Source of the DNA: Paracoccaceae bacterium
GTDB taxonomy: Bacteria > Pseudomonadota > Alphaproteobacteria > Rhodobacterales > Rhodobacteraceae
Direction: 5' to 3'
NCBI GenBank assembly: GCA_016938875.1
Contig: JAFGTV010000001.1
Span: 62,001-126,000 of the forward strand
DNA: 64,000 bases
Both the position numbers and the translations under genes were made by a program. Numbering within the stretch: position 1 is the stretch's first letter; the number at the start of each line of letters is the position of its first letter. The notes beneath the pieces were generated by a model that was given only the letters and a program-made list of their open reading frames with translations, was not told the DNA's origin and did no database searches. Shown piece by piece: positions 22,501 to 35,713 of this stretch.

Positions 22501-23127
22501 ATGACGCCTGAGCAGATCGAGGCGCTGTTCACGCGGGGTGACGGGACGTATCTGTTTGCACGCTGGGGGCGGCCGATCGCGCCGGTGGTGTTCGGCGTGG
22601 ACGAGGACAGCCTGGCCACCGTCAAGGGCGCGGCCGAGGCCGTGGTGGCCCTGGCAGGTCACGCCATGGCCGAGACTGACCCCGAGATGGGCGCCAACCT
22701 GATGGTGTTTTTCCTGCGCGACTGGGACGAGCTGATCCAGACGCCGGACCTGGAGCATCTGGTGCCCGACCTGCGCGCGCTGGTGGCCCGGCTGACGGCG
22801 GCGGGGGCGAACCAATACAGGTTTTTCCGGTTCGACGCGTCCGGCGCGATCAAGGCGGCGTTCGTGTTCGTGCGCATGGATGACGCGCTGGCGGCGTTGC
22901 CCGCCGAGGCGGTGGCGTTGAACCAGATGGTGCAGGTGATCGTCTTGTGGTCCGACACAGCATTCAGCGAGCTTACCCCCCTGGCACGCACGCCGGGCGG
23001 CGCGCTGGTGCTGCGCCCCGAAATCGCCCAGGTGATCCGGGCGGGCTATGATCCGGTGATGCCGGCGGTGGCGCGCGATCCCAGCCACGCCTTGCGCCTG
23101 GCCGCGCGGATCGGGGCCATGCAGTGA
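22501..23127 (+). CDS. conserved hypothetical protein, ruvB-ybgC interval
   Basis: Complete 208-aa ORF with strong RBS (gaagaaggggg), co-directional in operon, 4-nt overlap with ybgC. Confidence 0.7.
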   Translation: MTPEQIEALFTRGDGTYLFARWGRPIAPVVFGVDEDSLATVKGAAEAVVALAGHAMAETDPEMGANLMVFFLRDWDELIQTPDLEHLVPDLRALVARLTAAGANQYRFFRFDASGAIKAAFVFVRMDDALAALPAEAVALNQMVQVIVLWSDTAFSELTPLARTPGGALVLRPEIAQVIRAGYDPVMPAVARDPSHALRLAARIGAMQ

Positions 23128-23519
23128 CCCACAGATTTGAAATCCGCGTCTATTACGAGGACACCGATCTGGCGGGGATCGTCTATTACGCCAACTACCT
23201 GAAATTCATCGAACGCGCCCGGGCCGAGTGTGTGCGTGGCTTGGGCGTCGACCAGCTTCGGCTGAAGGCGGACGAGGGGGTGGTGTTCGCCGTCCGCCGG
23301 GTCGAGGCCGATTACCTGGCCCCCGCAAAGTTCGACGATCTGTTGCAGGTCGAGACCGCGCTGGTGCAGGTGACCCCCGCCCGGTTGGTGCTGGATCAGG
23401 TGGTTTTGCGTGGGGCGTTGCGGTTGTTCCAGGCGCGGGTGACGGTGGTCGCGCTGGGCCCCGGGGGGCGGGCGACGCGCCTGCCGGCAGAGTTCCGCCG
23501 AAAGTTGGCCCAACCGTAA
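23124..23519 (+). CDS. ybgC: Tol-Pal-associated acyl-CoA thioesterase
   Basis: RVYYEDTDLAGIVYYANYLKFIERARAE hot-dog thioesterase motif; upstream of tolQ. Confidence 0.93.
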   Translation: MTHRFEIRVYYEDTDLAGIVYYANYLKFIERARAECVRGLGVDQLRLKADEGVVFAVRRVEADYLAPAKFDDLLQVETALVQVTPARLVLDQVVLRGALRLFQARVTVVALGPGGRATRLPAEFRRKLAQP

Positions 23520-23546
23520 GCAAGCCGCCGCATTGACGCGGTTGTG

Positions 23547-23574
23547 TTGGCAATCTGGGTAAAAAACGGATAAC
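23547..23574 (+). promoter_or_regulatory. Candidate promoter upstream of tolQ (TTGGCA-N16-GATAAC)
   Basis: Hexamers 23547-23552 and 23569-23574. Confidence 0.35.
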
Positions 23575-23627
23575 GTGCGGTGTAATCAGAGCCGAGCGTA
23601 ACGCGGCCCAACAAACGAGCAGGCAGT

Positions 23628-24323
23628 ATGGAAACCGAAACCCTTGCGATGGCGCAGGAGATTGACTTCTCACTGCTGGCCCTTTTTGCGCGCGCGACCT
23701 TTACCGTCAAGATCGTGATGCTTTTGCTGATCATCTCTTCGTTCTGGTCGTGGTCGATCATCATTCAAAAGCTGATCGCCTATCGCCAGGCCAGTTCCGA
23801 ATCCGGTGTGTTCGACGCGGCCTTTTGGTCGGGCGAGCCGTTGGATGAGCTTTTCGAAAAGATCGGGCCGGATCCCCAGGGCGCCTCGGAGAAGATCTTT
23901 GTCTCGGGCATGATGGAATGGCGGCGCAGCCATCGCCAGGACGGCGGTCTGATCGCGGGGGCGGCGGCGCGCATCGACCGCTCGATGGATGTGGCGATCG
24001 CCAAGCAGGCCGAGGCGTTGAACAGCGGGTTGTCGTTCCTGGCCACCGTCGGGTCTACCGCGCCCTTTGTCGGGCTGTTCGGCACGGTCTGGGGCATCAA
24101 GCATGCGTTCGAGCAGATCGCATTGCAGCAAAACACCAACCTGGCCGTCGTGGCACCGGGCATTGCCGAGGCGCTGTTGGCCACGGCGCTGGGCCTGTTG
24201 GCGGCGATCCCGGCGGTGGTGTTCTACAACAAGCTGTCGGCCGATAGTGACCGGATCGTTGGCGGCTACGAGTCCTTTGCCGACGAGTTTTCCACCATCC
24301 TTTCGCGCCAGTTGGACGCCTGA
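23628..24323 (+). CDS. tolQ: Tol-Pal system protein TolQ
   Basis: MotA/TolQ/ExbB family, STAPFVGLFGTVWGIKHAF. Confidence 0.95.
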   Translation: METETLAMAQEIDFSLLALFARATFTVKIVMLLLIISSFWSWSIIIQKLIAYRQASSESGVFDAAFWSGEPLDELFEKIGPDPQGASEKIFVSGMMEWRRSHRQDGGLIAGAAARIDRSMDVAIAKQAEALNSGLSFLATVGSTAPFVGLFGTVWGIKHAFEQIALQQNTNLAVVAPGIAEALLATALGLLAAIPAVVFYNKLSADSDRIVGGYESFADEFSTILSRQLDA

Positions 24324-24326
24324 GCG

Positions 24327-24803
24327 GTGGGGGCGTCACTGACCCCGCGCAAGGGATCCGGCGGGCGGCGGTCGCGCGGCCATGGCCGGCATCCCGCCGC
24401 GATGTCCGAAATCAACGTCACGCCCATGGTGGATGTGATGCTGGTGCTGTTGATCATCTTCATGGTGGCCGCGCCGCTGTTGACGGTGGGGGTGCCGGTC
24501 GAATTGCCCAAGACCGCTGCCAACGCCCTGCCCGCCACGCAAGAGGCGCCGCTGACCGTGACCCTGACCGCCGATGGCCGGCTGGTCCTGCAGGAGACAG
24601 AGGTTGCCGCCGCCGACCTGATCCCGAAACTGCGCGCGGTCGCCGCCGAGCGTCAGGATGACAAGGTGTATCTGCGCGCCGATGGCGCCATCGCCTATGA
24701 GCGGGTGGTGCAGATCATGGGTGCGCTGAACGCGGCGGGCTTTCGCGACATCGGGTTGGTGACCGATACCGGGGGCCCGTCGATGGACGGGCGCGACGGG
24801 TAA
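24327..24803 (+). CDS. tolR: Tol-Pal system protein TolR
   Basis: MSEINVTPMVDVMLVLLIIFMVAAPLLTVGVPVELPK; GTG start. Confidence 0.95.
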   Translation: MGASLTPRKGSGGRRSRGHGRHPAAMSEINVTPMVDVMLVLLIIFMVAAPLLTVGVPVELPKTAANALPATQEAPLTVTLTADGRLVLQETEVAAADLIPKLRAVAAERQDDKVYLRADGAIAYERVVQIMGALNAAGFRDIGLVTDTGGPSMDGRDG

Positions 24804-24815
24804 GGCGGTCCGGGC

Positions 24816-25931
24816 ATGAATACCGGCACCTATATCTCTGGGGCGGGCCACCTGGCGCTGATCGCATGGGTGTTGCTGGCAGAGCTGTTTTCCGCCCCCG
24901 CGCCGCGCCCGATGGAGGTCACGGATGTGACCATCCTGTCGGGCGAGGAGTTCGCGGCGCTGAGCGCGCCCGCCGCCGGTCCGACCCAGGATGTGACCCC
25001 CCCCGAGACGCCGGCATTGCCCCGCTCGCCGCGGCCCGCCCCGACGCCCGAGCGTCGGCCGGAGCCCCCCGCGCCGCCCGCCCCGCAAGAGCCCGCCACC
25101 CCGGACGCGGCGCCCGACACCAGCGGGATCGAACCCACGCCCCCCGCCGAGGTCGCCGATACCGCGCCGATCCTGACCCCTCCGCCGCTGAGCGAGGTGC
25201 CCGAGGCCCCGGTGCCCGACACCGCGCCGCCGCGCCCCTCGCCGCGCATCGCCCCGGACCCCGCCGCGCCGCCGCCCGACGAGGTGGCGATCGCCGATCT
25301 GCCTAGCCAGGCCACGCGCCCCGACCCCGCCGCCGCGACCCCCGTCCCCGAGGCGGACGACGCCGCGCCCGAGGAGGCCACCACCCAGACCGTGACCGAG
25401 GCCGATGAGCGGCCCGAAACCGGGCTTGCCCTGGCCGCATCTCCGCGCCCGCGCGCCCGGCCCGCGGCCCCTGCGCGCCCGACCGCCCCCGCCGCACCGA
25501 CCGCCCCCGCCGAGGATGCCATCGCCGACGCGGTGGCCGATGCGGTGGCCGCCGCGATCGCGGGCGGCGAGGCCGCCCAGGCCGGGGCAGGCACCGCGCC
25601 CACCGGCCCGCCGCTGACGGCGGGTGAACGGGACGCGCTGCGGGTATCGGTGTCGCGGTGCTGGAACGTCGGGTCGTTGTCGTCCGAGGCGCTGGCCACC
25701 ACGGTCATCGTCGGGCTGGAGATGCAGGAGGATGGCCGCCCCGTCGCTGGCACGATCCGCCTGATGTCGTGGTCCGGCGGGTCCGAGGCCGCCGCGCGCC
25801 AGACCTTTGAATCCGCCCGCCGCGCGATTATCCGCTGCGGCGCGCCCGGTTTTCCGCTGCCTGTTGAGAAATACGCCCAGTGGCGTGATATCGAGATGAC
25901 ATTCAATCCCGAGAAGATGAGGATCAGATGA
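24816..25931 (+). CDS. tolA: TolA-like protein (Pro/Ala-rich periplasmic spacer)
   Basis: N-terminal TM, long Pro/Ala/Glu region, C-terminal TonB/TolA-like domain; operon position. Confidence 0.85.
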   Translation: MNTGTYISGAGHLALIAWVLLAELFSAPAPRPMEVTDVTILSGEEFAALSAPAAGPTQDVTPPETPALPRSPRPAPTPERRPEPPAPPAPQEPATPDAAPDTSGIEPTPPAEVADTAPILTPPPLSEVPEAPVPDTAPPRPSPRIAPDPAAPPPDEVAIADLPSQATRPDPAAATPVPEADDAAPEEATTQTVTEADERPETGLALAASPRPRARPAAPARPTAPAAPTAPAEDAIADAVADAVAAAIAGGEAAQAGAGTAPTGPPLTAGERDALRVSVSRCWNVGSLSSEALATTVIVGLEMQEDGRPVAGTIRLMSWSGGSEAAARQTFESARRAIIRCGAPGFPLPVEKYAQWRDIEMTFNPEKMRIR

Positions 25932-27256
25932 TGCTGCGCCTATTGACCTTGTTGCTAGCCATGGCGATGGGCCTGTCCGCATCGCCGCTGCTGGCCCAGT
26001 CCGGCCCCCTGCGGATCGTGATCGACGAGGGCGTGATCGAGCCCTTGCCCTTTGCCATTCCCGATTTCGTGGCGGAAAACGCCGCCGCGTCCGACTATGC
26101 GCGCAACATCAGCCGGGTGATTGCCGCCGACCTGGCGGGCACCGGGCTGTTCCGGGAAATTCCGGCGAACGCGTATCTGTCCAACGTCACCAGCTTCGCC
26201 AGCCCGGTGCAATATGCCGACTGGAAGGCGATCAACGCCCAGGCGCTGATCACCGGGGCGGTGGCGCTGGACGGCAACGGGCGGCTGACGGTCAAGTTCC
26301 GGCTGTTCGACGTGTTTTCCCAGGCGCCGATGGGCGACGGGCTGCAATTCGGCGGCTCTGCGGGCAGTTGGCGGCGTGTGGCCCACAAGGTGGCCGACCA
26401 GGTCTATGCCCGGATCACCGGCGAGGGCGGCTATTTCGACAGCCGCGTTGTTTTCGTCTCTGAGACCGGCCCCAAGAATGCCCGGCAAAAGCGGCTGGCG
26501 ATCATGGATTACGACGCTGCCAACGTGCAGTATCTGACCGACGCGTCGTCGATCGTGATCGCGCCGCGGTTCTCGCCCACCGGCGACCGGGTGCTTTATA
26601 CCAGTTACGAAAGTGGCTTTCCCCGCATCTATCTGCTGAACGTCGCCAGCGCCGGGCGCCAGGCGCTGGACGAACAACCCGGCACGATGACCTTTGCGCC
26701 GCGCTTTGGCCCCGATGGGCGTCGGGTGGTGTTTTCGCTCTCGCAGGGGGGCAATACCGACCTTTACACGCTGGATCTGAACAGCGGCCAGCGTCAGCGG
26801 TTGACCCAGGCCCCCTCGATCGAGACGGCGCCCAGCTATTCCCCCGATGGCAGCCAGATCGTTTTCGAAAGCGACCGCTCGGGCACCCAGCAGCTTTACG
26901 TCATGCCCGCGGGCGGCGGAGAGCCGCGCCGGATCTCGTTCGGGCAGGGGCGCTATGGCACCCCGGTCTGGTCGCCGCGTGGTGACCTGATCGCCTTTAC
27001 CAAGCAGAACCAGGGCCGGTTCCACATCGGCGTGATGCGCACCGATGGTTCGGAAGAGCGGCTGCTGACATCCTCGTTCCTGGACGAGGGGCCCAGCTGG
27101 TCGCCCAATGGCCGGGTCATCATGTTCACCCGCGAAACCGCCGGGGCCTCTGGCGCGCCGGGGCTCTATTCCGTCGACATCACCGGGCGCAACCTGCGCC
27201 GTGTCCCCCTGGAGGGGTCTGGCTCGGATCCGTCCTGGTCGCCGCTGCTGCCCTGA
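25928..27256 (+). CDS. tolB: Tol-Pal system beta-propeller TolB
   Basis: Signal peptide; repeats [42 protein letters not shown]. Confidence 0.95.
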   Translation: MMLRLLTLLLAMAMGLSASPLLAQSGPLRIVIDEGVIEPLPFAIPDFVAENAAASDYARNISRVIAADLAGTGLFREIPANAYLSNVTSFASPVQYADWKAINAQALITGAVALDGNGRLTVKFRLFDVFSQAPMGDGLQFGGSAGSWRRVAHKVADQVYARITGEGGYFDSRVVFVSETGPKNARQKRLAIMDYDAANVQYLTDASSIVIAPRFSPTGDRVLYTSYESGFPRIYLLNVASAGRQALDEQPGTMTFAPRFGPDGRRVVFSLSQGGNTDLYTLDLNSGQRQRLTQAPSIETAPSYSPDGSQIVFESDRSGTQQLYVMPAGGGEPRRISFGQGRYGTPVWSPRGDLIAFTKQNQGRFHIGVMRTDGSEERLLTSSFLDEGPSWSPNGRVIMFTRETAGASGAPGLYSVDITGRNLRRVPLEGSGSDPSWSPLLP

Positions 27257-27344
27257 GGGCTGCGCGTTTTCAAACCCTTTTCCGGCTGATAGGATGCCCC
27301 CATCGGTCCGGCCCAACCAAACGCCTGAATATGAGGATGACCCC

Positions 27345-27848
27345 ATGACCCCGATTTCCAAGACCCTTCTGGTGGTGGCCGCGCTGGCCGTTTCGGCCTG
27401 TTCCAACCCCGACCGCTTTGGCATGGGCGGCGGTGGCGCGGGCGGTGCCTACGGCGCAAACGGTGCGGTGTCCGACCCGACCTCGCCGGCCTATTTCCAG
27501 CAGACCGTCGGCGACCGCGTTCTCTTTGCGGTGGATGAAAGCACGATCAGCGAAACCGCGCGCGTCACCCTAGAGGCCCAGGCGCGCTGGCTGATGGACA
27601 ACGCCGAATACGCCGCCATCATCGAGGGCCATGCCGACGAGCAGGGCACCCGCGAATACAACCTCGCCCTGGGCGCGCGCCGGGCCAATGCGGTGCAGGA
27701 ATACCTGGTCTCGCGCGGGGTGTCCCCGGCGCGGCTGCGCACCGTCAGCTATGGCAAGGAACGCCCGCTTGAGATCTGCTCGGCCGAGGCGTGCTATGCC
27801 AAGAACCGCCGCGCCGTCACCGTGGTGACCGCCGGCGCGTCCAGCTGA
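27345..27848 (+). CDS. pal: peptidoglycan-associated lipoprotein Pal
   Basis: Lipobox VSAC; OmpA-like IIEGHADEQGTREYNLALGARRANAVQEYL. Confidence 0.95.
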   Translation: MTPISKTLLVVAALAVSACSNPDRFGMGGGGAGGAYGANGAVSDPTSPAYFQQTVGDRVLFAVDESTISETARVTLEAQARWLMDNAEYAAIIEGHADEQGTREYNLALGARRANAVQEYLVSRGVSPARLRTVSYGKERPLEICSAEACYAKNRRAVTVVTAGASS

Positions 27849-27858
27849 GGGGGCGGGA

Positions 27859-28695
27859 ATGCGTGTCGCCGCGCTGGCCCTGTCGGTCTGCCTTGCGATG
27901 GGCGCGGTGCATCCCGCTGCGGCCCAGTCGCGTGAGGAGACCCTGGCCGATATCCGTCAGGAGTTGTCGGTGCTGTTCGTCGAGGTGCAGCGTCTGAAGC
28001 GCGAGCAATCGACCACCGGCGCGGTGGCGCTGCCCCAGGCGGGTGGCACCGCGCTGCAACGGATCGACGCGATCGAGCAAGAGTTGCAACGCCTGACCGC
28101 GCGCACCGAAGAGCTGGAATTCCGCATCGCCAAGGTGGTGCAGGACGGCACCCGGCGCATCGGAGACCTGGAGTTCCGCCTGGTCGAGCTGGAGGGGGGC
28201 GACGTCAGCAAGCTGGGCGAGACGACGACCCTGGGCGGCGTCGACCTGGCGCAACCCGGCCCCGCACCGGCCCCCGGCACGATCAGCGCAGGCAGTGGCG
28301 GTGCCGAGCTGGCCATTGGTGAGCAGGCCGACTTCGACGCCGCCCATGCCGCGCTCGATGCCGGTGAAAACGGCCGCGCGGCCGAGCTTTTCGCCGCCTT
28401 TACCCAAGGCTACCCGGGCAGCCCGCTGTCGGGAGAGGCGCATTTCCTGCGGGGCGAGGCGCTGACCGCGCTGGGTGAAACCTCGCAGGCGGCGCGGGCC
28501 TACCTGGACAGCTTTTCCGGCACGCCGGGCGGGGCCTTTGCGCCGCAGGCGCTGTTCCGGCTGGGCATGGCGCTGGAGGAGTTGGGCCAGACCCGCGAGG
28601 CCTGCGTGACCCTGGGTGAGGTCGGCCAACGCTTTCCCAACTCGACCGAGGCGATGGACGCCGACGCGGCGATGGACGCCATCGGGTGCAACTGA
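27859..28695 (+). CDS. cpoB: Tol-Pal system coordinator CpoB/YbgF
   Basis: Signal peptide, coiled coil and TPR repeats (AHFLRGEALTALGE); downstream of pal. Confidence 0.9.
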   Translation: MRVAALALSVCLAMGAVHPAAAQSREETLADIRQELSVLFVEVQRLKREQSTTGAVALPQAGGTALQRIDAIEQELQRLTARTEELEFRIAKVVQDGTRRIGDLEFRLVELEGGDVSKLGETTTLGGVDLAQPGPAPAPGTISAGSGGAELAIGEQADFDAAHAALDAGENGRAAELFAAFTQGYPGSPLSGEAHFLRGEALTALGETSQAARAYLDSFSGTPGGAFAPQALFRLGMALEELGQTREACVTLGEVGQRFPNSTEAMDADAAMDAIGCN

Positions 28696-29930
28696 CCGGC
28701 GTCGATGCGGCGCTGGAGGCCGCGCTTGCGCGGTATTGCGACGGGCCCGCGCCGCTGGCGGTGGCGGTCTCGGGCGGTGGGGATTCCGTGACACTGCTGC
28801 TGGCGCTGGCCGCACGCGCGGCGCAGGGCGGGGCGGTGCCCCACGCCGTCACCGTCGATCACGGGCTGCGCCCCGCCGCGGCGGACGAGGCGGCGTTTGT
28901 CGCGGCGCTGTGCGATCGGTTGGGGGTGACGCATGCCACGTTGCAGTGGCGCGGCTGGGATCGGCGCGGCAATCTGCAGGACGCCGCGCGGCGCGCGCGC
29001 CAGGGTCTGATCGCAGATTGGGCGCGGGCGCAGGGCATCGACCGCGTCGCGCTGGGCCATACCCGCGATGACCAGGCCGAAACCGTGCTGATGCGTCTGG
29101 GGCGTGGCGCGGGCGTTGACGGGTTGTCCGCGATGGCACCGATGCGATCCGCGCAGGGGGTGATGTGGCTGCGCCCGCTGCTGGACATCCCGCGGGCCGA
29201 TCTGCGCAGCTATTTGCGCGCGCGCGGCCAGGACTGGATCGAGGATCCCAGCAACGAGGACAGCCGATATGCCCGGGTGCAGGCGCGCGCCGCACTTTCG
29301 CTGCTGGACCCGTTGGGGGTGACGACCCGGGGCCTGGCGGAGACCGCCCGGCGGCTGGCCTCGGCGCGCGCGGCGCTGGCCGCCTGCACCGCCGAAACAG
29401 CCGCGCGCATCGTCACCGTGGACCGGGGCGACGTGCTGGTGTCGCGCGCGGGCCTGGCCGCCGCCCCCGACGAGATCGCCCGCAGGTTGGTGAACGCCGC
29501 GCTCTGCTGGGTGTCCAGCGCACAGTATCCGCCCCGCGCCGAGGCCCTGGCCGAGACCCTGACCGCGCTGAGCCGGGCGCGCCGCGCCACACTTCACGGA
29601 TGCTTGATCACGCGCGAGGCGGGGCGGCTGCGCATCGCGCGCGAATACGCCGCCGTGGCCGAAACCGTCGGTCCCATTGACCGGCCCTGGGACGGGCGCT
29701 GGATCGTCAGCGGACCCGCGACGGGCCATGAAGAACTGCGTGCGCTGGGCGAGGCGGGGCTGGCGGGCTGCCCCGACTGGCGTGGTACGGGACTGGTGCG
29801 CTCCTCGCTGCTGGCCTCGCCCGCGGTCTGGCGCGGCACGCGGCTGATCGCGGCGCCATTGGCTGCGCTGGACAACGGTTGGCAGGCCAAACCGTGCGTT
29901 GCGTTCACTTCGCGTATACTATCGCATTGA
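28686..29930 (+). CDS. tilS: tRNA(Ile)-lysidine synthetase
   Basis: LAVAVSGGGDSVTLLLAL PP-loop, ALGHTRDDQAETVLMRLGRGAG. Confidence 0.93.
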   Translation: MQLTGVDAALEAALARYCDGPAPLAVAVSGGGDSVTLLLALAARAAQGGAVPHAVTVDHGLRPAAADEAAFVAALCDRLGVTHATLQWRGWDRRGNLQDAARRARQGLIADWARAQGIDRVALGHTRDDQAETVLMRLGRGAGVDGLSAMAPMRSAQGVMWLRPLLDIPRADLRSYLRARGQDWIEDPSNEDSRYARVQARAALSLLDPLGVTTRGLAETARRLASARAALAACTAETAARIVTVDRGDVLVSRAGLAAAPDEIARRLVNAALCWVSSAQYPPRAEALAETLTALSRARRATLHGCLITREAGRLRIAREYAAVAETVGPIDRPWDGRWIVSGPATGHEELRALGEAGLAGCPDWRGTGLVRSSLLASPAVWRGTRLIAAPLAALDNGWQAKPCVAFTSRILSH

Positions 29931-30008
29931 ACATGACGGTCTTATCTCTATCTTAGGTCAACGGATGGGCGGCGCGCGCCCCTCCGCCTGAAATTCAAGG
30001 AGAACATA

Positions 30009-31919
<1,911 letters not shown>

Positions 31920-31936
31920 TCCGGCCACGAGACCTG

Positions 31937-31973
31937 AACCCGCCGCGCCCTGATCGCGGCGGGTTTTCCTTTG
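31937..31973 (+). terminator. Rho-independent terminator of ftsH
   Basis: cccgccgcg-ccctgat-cgcggcggg followed by ttttcctttg. Confidence 0.8.
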
Positions 31974-32132
31974 TCTGCCCCTCAGGTTGCGCGCGTGAGG
32001 CGCACCCAAATCGTCCGGACCTTGCCGCGGCCGCGGGCGTGGGGGATTGTGCGGGAAATGCTGTGCGTAGGATCCAGGTGGGCTATATCGCAGGCGCAAC
32101 CCATTGTGGTGTCACGAAAGCGAGGAAGAGCC

Positions 32133-33809
32133 ATGGCCCATTTGACGGATATCGAGATTGCCCGTGCTGCACAAAAACGCCCGATCCAGCAGATCGGCGC
32201 AGAGCTGGGCATTCCCGAGGCCGATCTGGTGCCATACGGCCATGACAAGGCAAAGCTGAGCGCGCCATTCATCGCCGGGCTGGCGGATCGGCCCGATGGC
32301 CGGCTGATCCTGGTGACGGCGATCAACCCCACCCCTGCGGGGGAGGGCAAGACCACCACGACCGTGGGGTTGGGCGATGGCCTGGCACGGTTGGGCAAGC
32401 GCGCCGCGATCTGCATTCGAGAGGCCTCGCTGGGTCCGTGTTTCGGGATGAAGGGCGGGGCGGCCGGCGGCGGTCATGCGCAGGTGGTTCCGATGGAGGA
32501 CATGAACCTGCATTTCACCGGTGATTTCCATGCGATCACCAGTGCGCACAACCTGTTGGCGGCGATGATCGACAATCACATCCATTGGGGCAACGATCTG
32601 GGCATCGACCAGCGCCGTGTCACCTGGCGCCGGGTGATGGACATGAACGACCGGGCGCTGCGCGACATGGTCTGTGCGCTGGGCGGGGTGGCCAACGGGT
32701 TCCCGCGCGAGACCGGGTTCGACATCACCGTCGCGTCCGAGGTGATGGCGATCCTGTGCCTGGCCACCGACCTGGCGGATTTGCAGCGCCGCCTGGGCGA
32801 CATCATCGTGGGCTATACCCGCGACAAGGCGCCGGTTCTGGCCCGCGATCTAAAGGCCGACGGGGCGATGACGGTGCTGCTGCGCGATGCGATGCAGCCC
32901 AACCTGGTGCAAACGCTGGAAAACACCCCGGCCTTTGTCCATGGGGGGCCGTTCGCCAATATCGCCCATGGCTGCAATTCGGTGATCGCCACCACGACCG
33001 CGCTTAAGCTGGCCGATTACGTGGTGACCGAGGCCGGGTTCGGCGCCGATCTGGGGGCCGAGAAGTTCATGAACATCAAGTGTCGCAAGGCCGGCCTGGC
33101 GCCTGCGGCGGTGGTCATCGTGGCGACCGTCAAGGCGCTGAAGATGAACGGCGGCGTGGCCCGCGATGCCTTGGGGGCCGAGGATGTGGCAGCGCTCCGG
33201 GCCGGGTGCGCCAACCTGGGGCGTCATATCGAGAACGTGAAATCCTTTGGCGTGCCGGTAGTCGTGGCGATCAACCATTTCACCGGCGACACCGAGGCCG
33301 AGATCGCCGCCGTTCAGGCCTATGTCGCCACCCAGGGCAGCGAGGCGATCCTGTGCACCCATTGGGCCGAGGGCGGCGCCGGGGCCAAGGCGCTGGCCGC
33401 GCGCGTGGTCGAGATCGCCGAGGCGGACGGGGCCGATTTCGCGCCGCTCTATCCCGACGAAATGGGCTTTTTCGCCAAGATCGAAACCATCGCCAAGCGT
33501 ATTTACCGCGCTGACGAGGTGCTGGCCGACAAATCCGTGCGCGATCAGCTGGACGCGTGGGAGCGCGCCGGTTACGGCCATCTGCCGATCTGCATGGCCA
33601 AGACGCAGTATTCCTTTACCACCGATCCGACCCGGCGCGGCGCGCCCGTGGGCCATTCGGTTCCGGTGCGCGAGGTGCGCCTGGCCGCAGGGGCCGGGTT
33701 CGTCGTGGTGATCTGCGGAGAGATCATGACCATGCCGGGTCTGCCCCGCCACCCCGCCGCCGAGACGATCGGGCTGAACGATCTGGGCCAGGTCGAGGGC
33801 TTGTTCTAG
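32133..33809 (+). CDS. fhs: formate-tetrahydrofolate ligase
   Basis: [66 protein letters not shown]. Confidence 0.97.
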   Translation: MAHLTDIEIARAAQKRPIQQIGAELGIPEADLVPYGHDKAKLSAPFIAGLADRPDGRLILVTAINPTPAGEGKTTTTVGLGDGLARLGKRAAICIREASLGPCFGMKGGAAGGGHAQVVPMEDMNLHFTGDFHAITSAHNLLAAMIDNHIHWGNDLGIDQRRVTWRRVMDMNDRALRDMVCALGGVANGFPRETGFDITVASEVMAILCLATDLADLQRRLGDIIVGYTRDKAPVLARDLKADGAMTVLLRDAMQPNLVQTLENTPAFVHGGPFANIAHGCNSVIATTTALKLADYVVTEAGFGADLGAEKFMNIKCRKAGLAPAAVVIVATVKALKMNGGVARDALGAEDVAALRAGCANLGRHIENVKSFGVPVVVAINHFTGDTEAEIAAVQAYVATQGSEAILCTHWAEGGAGAKALAARVVEIAEADGADFAPLYPDEMGFFAKIETIAKRIYRADEVLADKSVRDQLDAWERAGYGHLPICMAKTQYSFTTDPTRRGAPVGHSVPVREVRLAAGAGFVVVICGEIMTMPGLPRHPAAETIGLNDLGQVEGLF

Positions 33810-33882
33810 GCTTGCACGCATTGCGGCGCACGCATCGGCGCGGTAACACTCGACCTGAGTTTCCCTGCAACAGGACGCGCAG

Positions 33883-34191
33883 ATGATCCCGCCCGAAGCC
33901 TGCCAAGACATGACCGAGTTGCGCGTTCAGATCGACGCGCTGGATCGCGAATTGGTGGCGCTGCTGGCCCGACGGGCCGGCTATATCGACCGCGCCGCCG
34001 AGCTGAAGCCCGGCGAGGGGCTGCCGGCGCGCATCGGGTCGCGCATCGACGACGTAATCGCCAAGGTGCGCGCGCGCGCCGGGGAAGAGGGGCTGGACCC
34101 CGATCTGGCCGAGGCCCTGTGGCATGAGCTGATCGAATGGGCGATCCGGCGCGAAGAGGCCGCGATGGCCAGCAGAAAGGACAACCGATGA
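33883..34191 (+). CDS. chorismate mutase (AroQ type)
   Basis: [79 protein letters not shown]. Confidence 0.88.
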   Translation: MIPPEACQDMTELRVQIDALDRELVALLARRAGYIDRAAELKPGEGLPARIGSRIDDVIAKVRARAGEEGLDPDLAEALWHELIEWAIRREEAAMASRKDNR

Positions 34192-35090
34192 GTGCGACCC
34201 TGATCGACGGAAAGGCCTTTGCCGCGACCATCCGCGCCAAGGTGGCAGAGCATGTGCGCCATCTGCGCGACGAACATGGGCTGACCCCGGGGCTGGCCGT
34301 GGTTCTGGTCGGCGAGGATCCCGCCAGCCAGGTCTATGTGCGCAACAAGGGCACCCAGACCGAAGAGGCCGGAATGGCCTCTTTCGAACATCGCCTGCCG
34401 GTCGAGACCGCGCAGGAAGAGTTGCTGGCGCTGATCGCGCGGTTGAATGCGGCACCTGCGGTGCACGGAATTCTGGTGCAACTTCCGTTGCCTGGCCACA
34501 TTGATGCGGCCGAAGTTCTGAATGCCATCGACCCGGCCAAGGATGTCGATGGCTTTCACATTTCGAACGTCGGGCTCTTGGCGACGGGGCAAAAGGCGAT
34601 GGTGCCCTGCACGCCCCTGGGATGCCTGATGATGCTGCGCGATCATCTGGGCGATCTGTCCGGGCTGGACGCGGTCGTCGTGGGCCGGTCCAATATCGTG
34701 GGCAAGCCGATGGCGCATCTGCTGCTGCGCGACAGCGCGACGGTGACGATCGCGCATTCGCGCACCCGCGATCTGGCCGCGGTGTGCCGCCGCGCCGATA
34801 TCCTGGTGGCTGCCGTGGGTCGCCCGCAGATGATCCCGGGCGATTGGGTGAAACCCGGCGCCACGGTGATCGACGTGGGCATCAACCGCATTCCCGCGCC
34901 GGAACGTGGCGAGGGCAAGACGCGGCTGGTGGGCGACGTGGATTTCGACAGTGCCGTGCAGGTGGCCGGTGCAATCACCCCGGTGCCCGGCGGCGTGGGG
35001 CCGATGACCATCGCCTGCCTGCTGGCCAATACGGTCACCGCGTGCTGCCGCGCCCATGGCCTGGCAGAGCCCGAGGGGCTGACCGCCTAA
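34188..35090 (+). CDS. folD: methylenetetrahydrofolate dehydrogenase/methenyltetrahydrofolate cyclohydrolase
   Basis: [64 protein letters not shown]. Confidence 0.97.
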   Translation: MSATLIDGKAFAATIRAKVAEHVRHLRDEHGLTPGLAVVLVGEDPASQVYVRNKGTQTEEAGMASFEHRLPVETAQEELLALIARLNAAPAVHGILVQLPLPGHIDAAEVLNAIDPAKDVDGFHISNVGLLATGQKAMVPCTPLGCLMMLRDHLGDLSGLDAVVVGRSNIVGKPMAHLLLRDSATVTIAHSRTRDLAAVCRRADILVAAVGRPQMIPGDWVKPGATVIDVGINRIPAPERGEGKTRLVGDVDFDSAVQVAGAITPVPGGVGPMTIACLLANTVTACCRAHGLAEPEGLTA

Positions 35091-35521
35091 ACCGGCACCG
35101 GCACCATCGTGCCCAACAGCGTCGCGACGTGACGCTGCCCTGCGCCATCTTCGGCGTGGACATCGGCGCGCACGATCACCAGGCGGCGGCCTGCCTTGAT
35201 CACCTCGCCGCGCGCGATCAGCCGGCTGCCATTGGCGGGGGCCAGCAGGTGGATCTTCATCTCGCTGGTCAGCACCTCGTGGCCCGGGGGCATCAGGCTG
35301 AGGGCCGCATACCCCGCCGCGCTATCGCCCAGCGCAAAGGCAATAGCGGCATGGGCGTAGCCCTGTTGCTGCCCGAATTCGGGACGGATCGGGGCCGCGA
35401 TCACCACCTTTCCGGGGTCCAGCGCGACGATTTCAGCGCCAAGGCTGGACATCATCGCTTGGGCGGCAAAGCTTTGCTTTACGGTTTTGGCGTAATCGGG
35501 ATTCTGAGGGGGTGAGACCAT
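35087..35521 (-). CDS. PaaI-family hot-dog thioesterase
   Basis: [60 protein letters not shown]. Confidence 0.85.
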   Translation of the reverse strand: MVSPPQNPDYAKTVKQSFAAQAMMSSLGAEIVALDPGKVVIAAPIRPEFGQQQGYAHAAIAFALGDSAAGYAALSLMPPGHEVLTSEMKIHLLAPANGSRLIARGEVIKAGRRLVIVRADVHAEDGAGQRHVATLLGTMVPVPV

Positions 35522-35678
35522 CGGCGCGGCTTTTCTGCTGGGGACGGGGCCAGCCTAAGCCCCTGCGACGTGAGAGCACAAGGGCCGGGGGTGCGCAGCC
35601 TTGAACCTTCCTGTAGCGGCAGGCATTGTGCCCTGCGCGATGTCGCGGGACGGGGATTTGAGCCGAACTGATATTCTG

Positions 35679-35697
35679 ATAATTGAACAATTATAAT
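35679..35697 (+). promoter_or_regulatory. AT-rich inverted repeat overlapping a perfect -10 box upstream of the LytTR gene
   Basis: ATAATT-GAAC-AATTAT (35679-35694) overlapping TATAAT (35692-35697). Confidence 0.5.
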
Positions 35698-35713
35698 AAG
35701 TGGATCTTTTGAC

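Noticed and set aside
24950-25600. Low-complexity CCGCC-rich repeats
   Set aside because: Explained by the Pro/Ala-rich TolA spacer.
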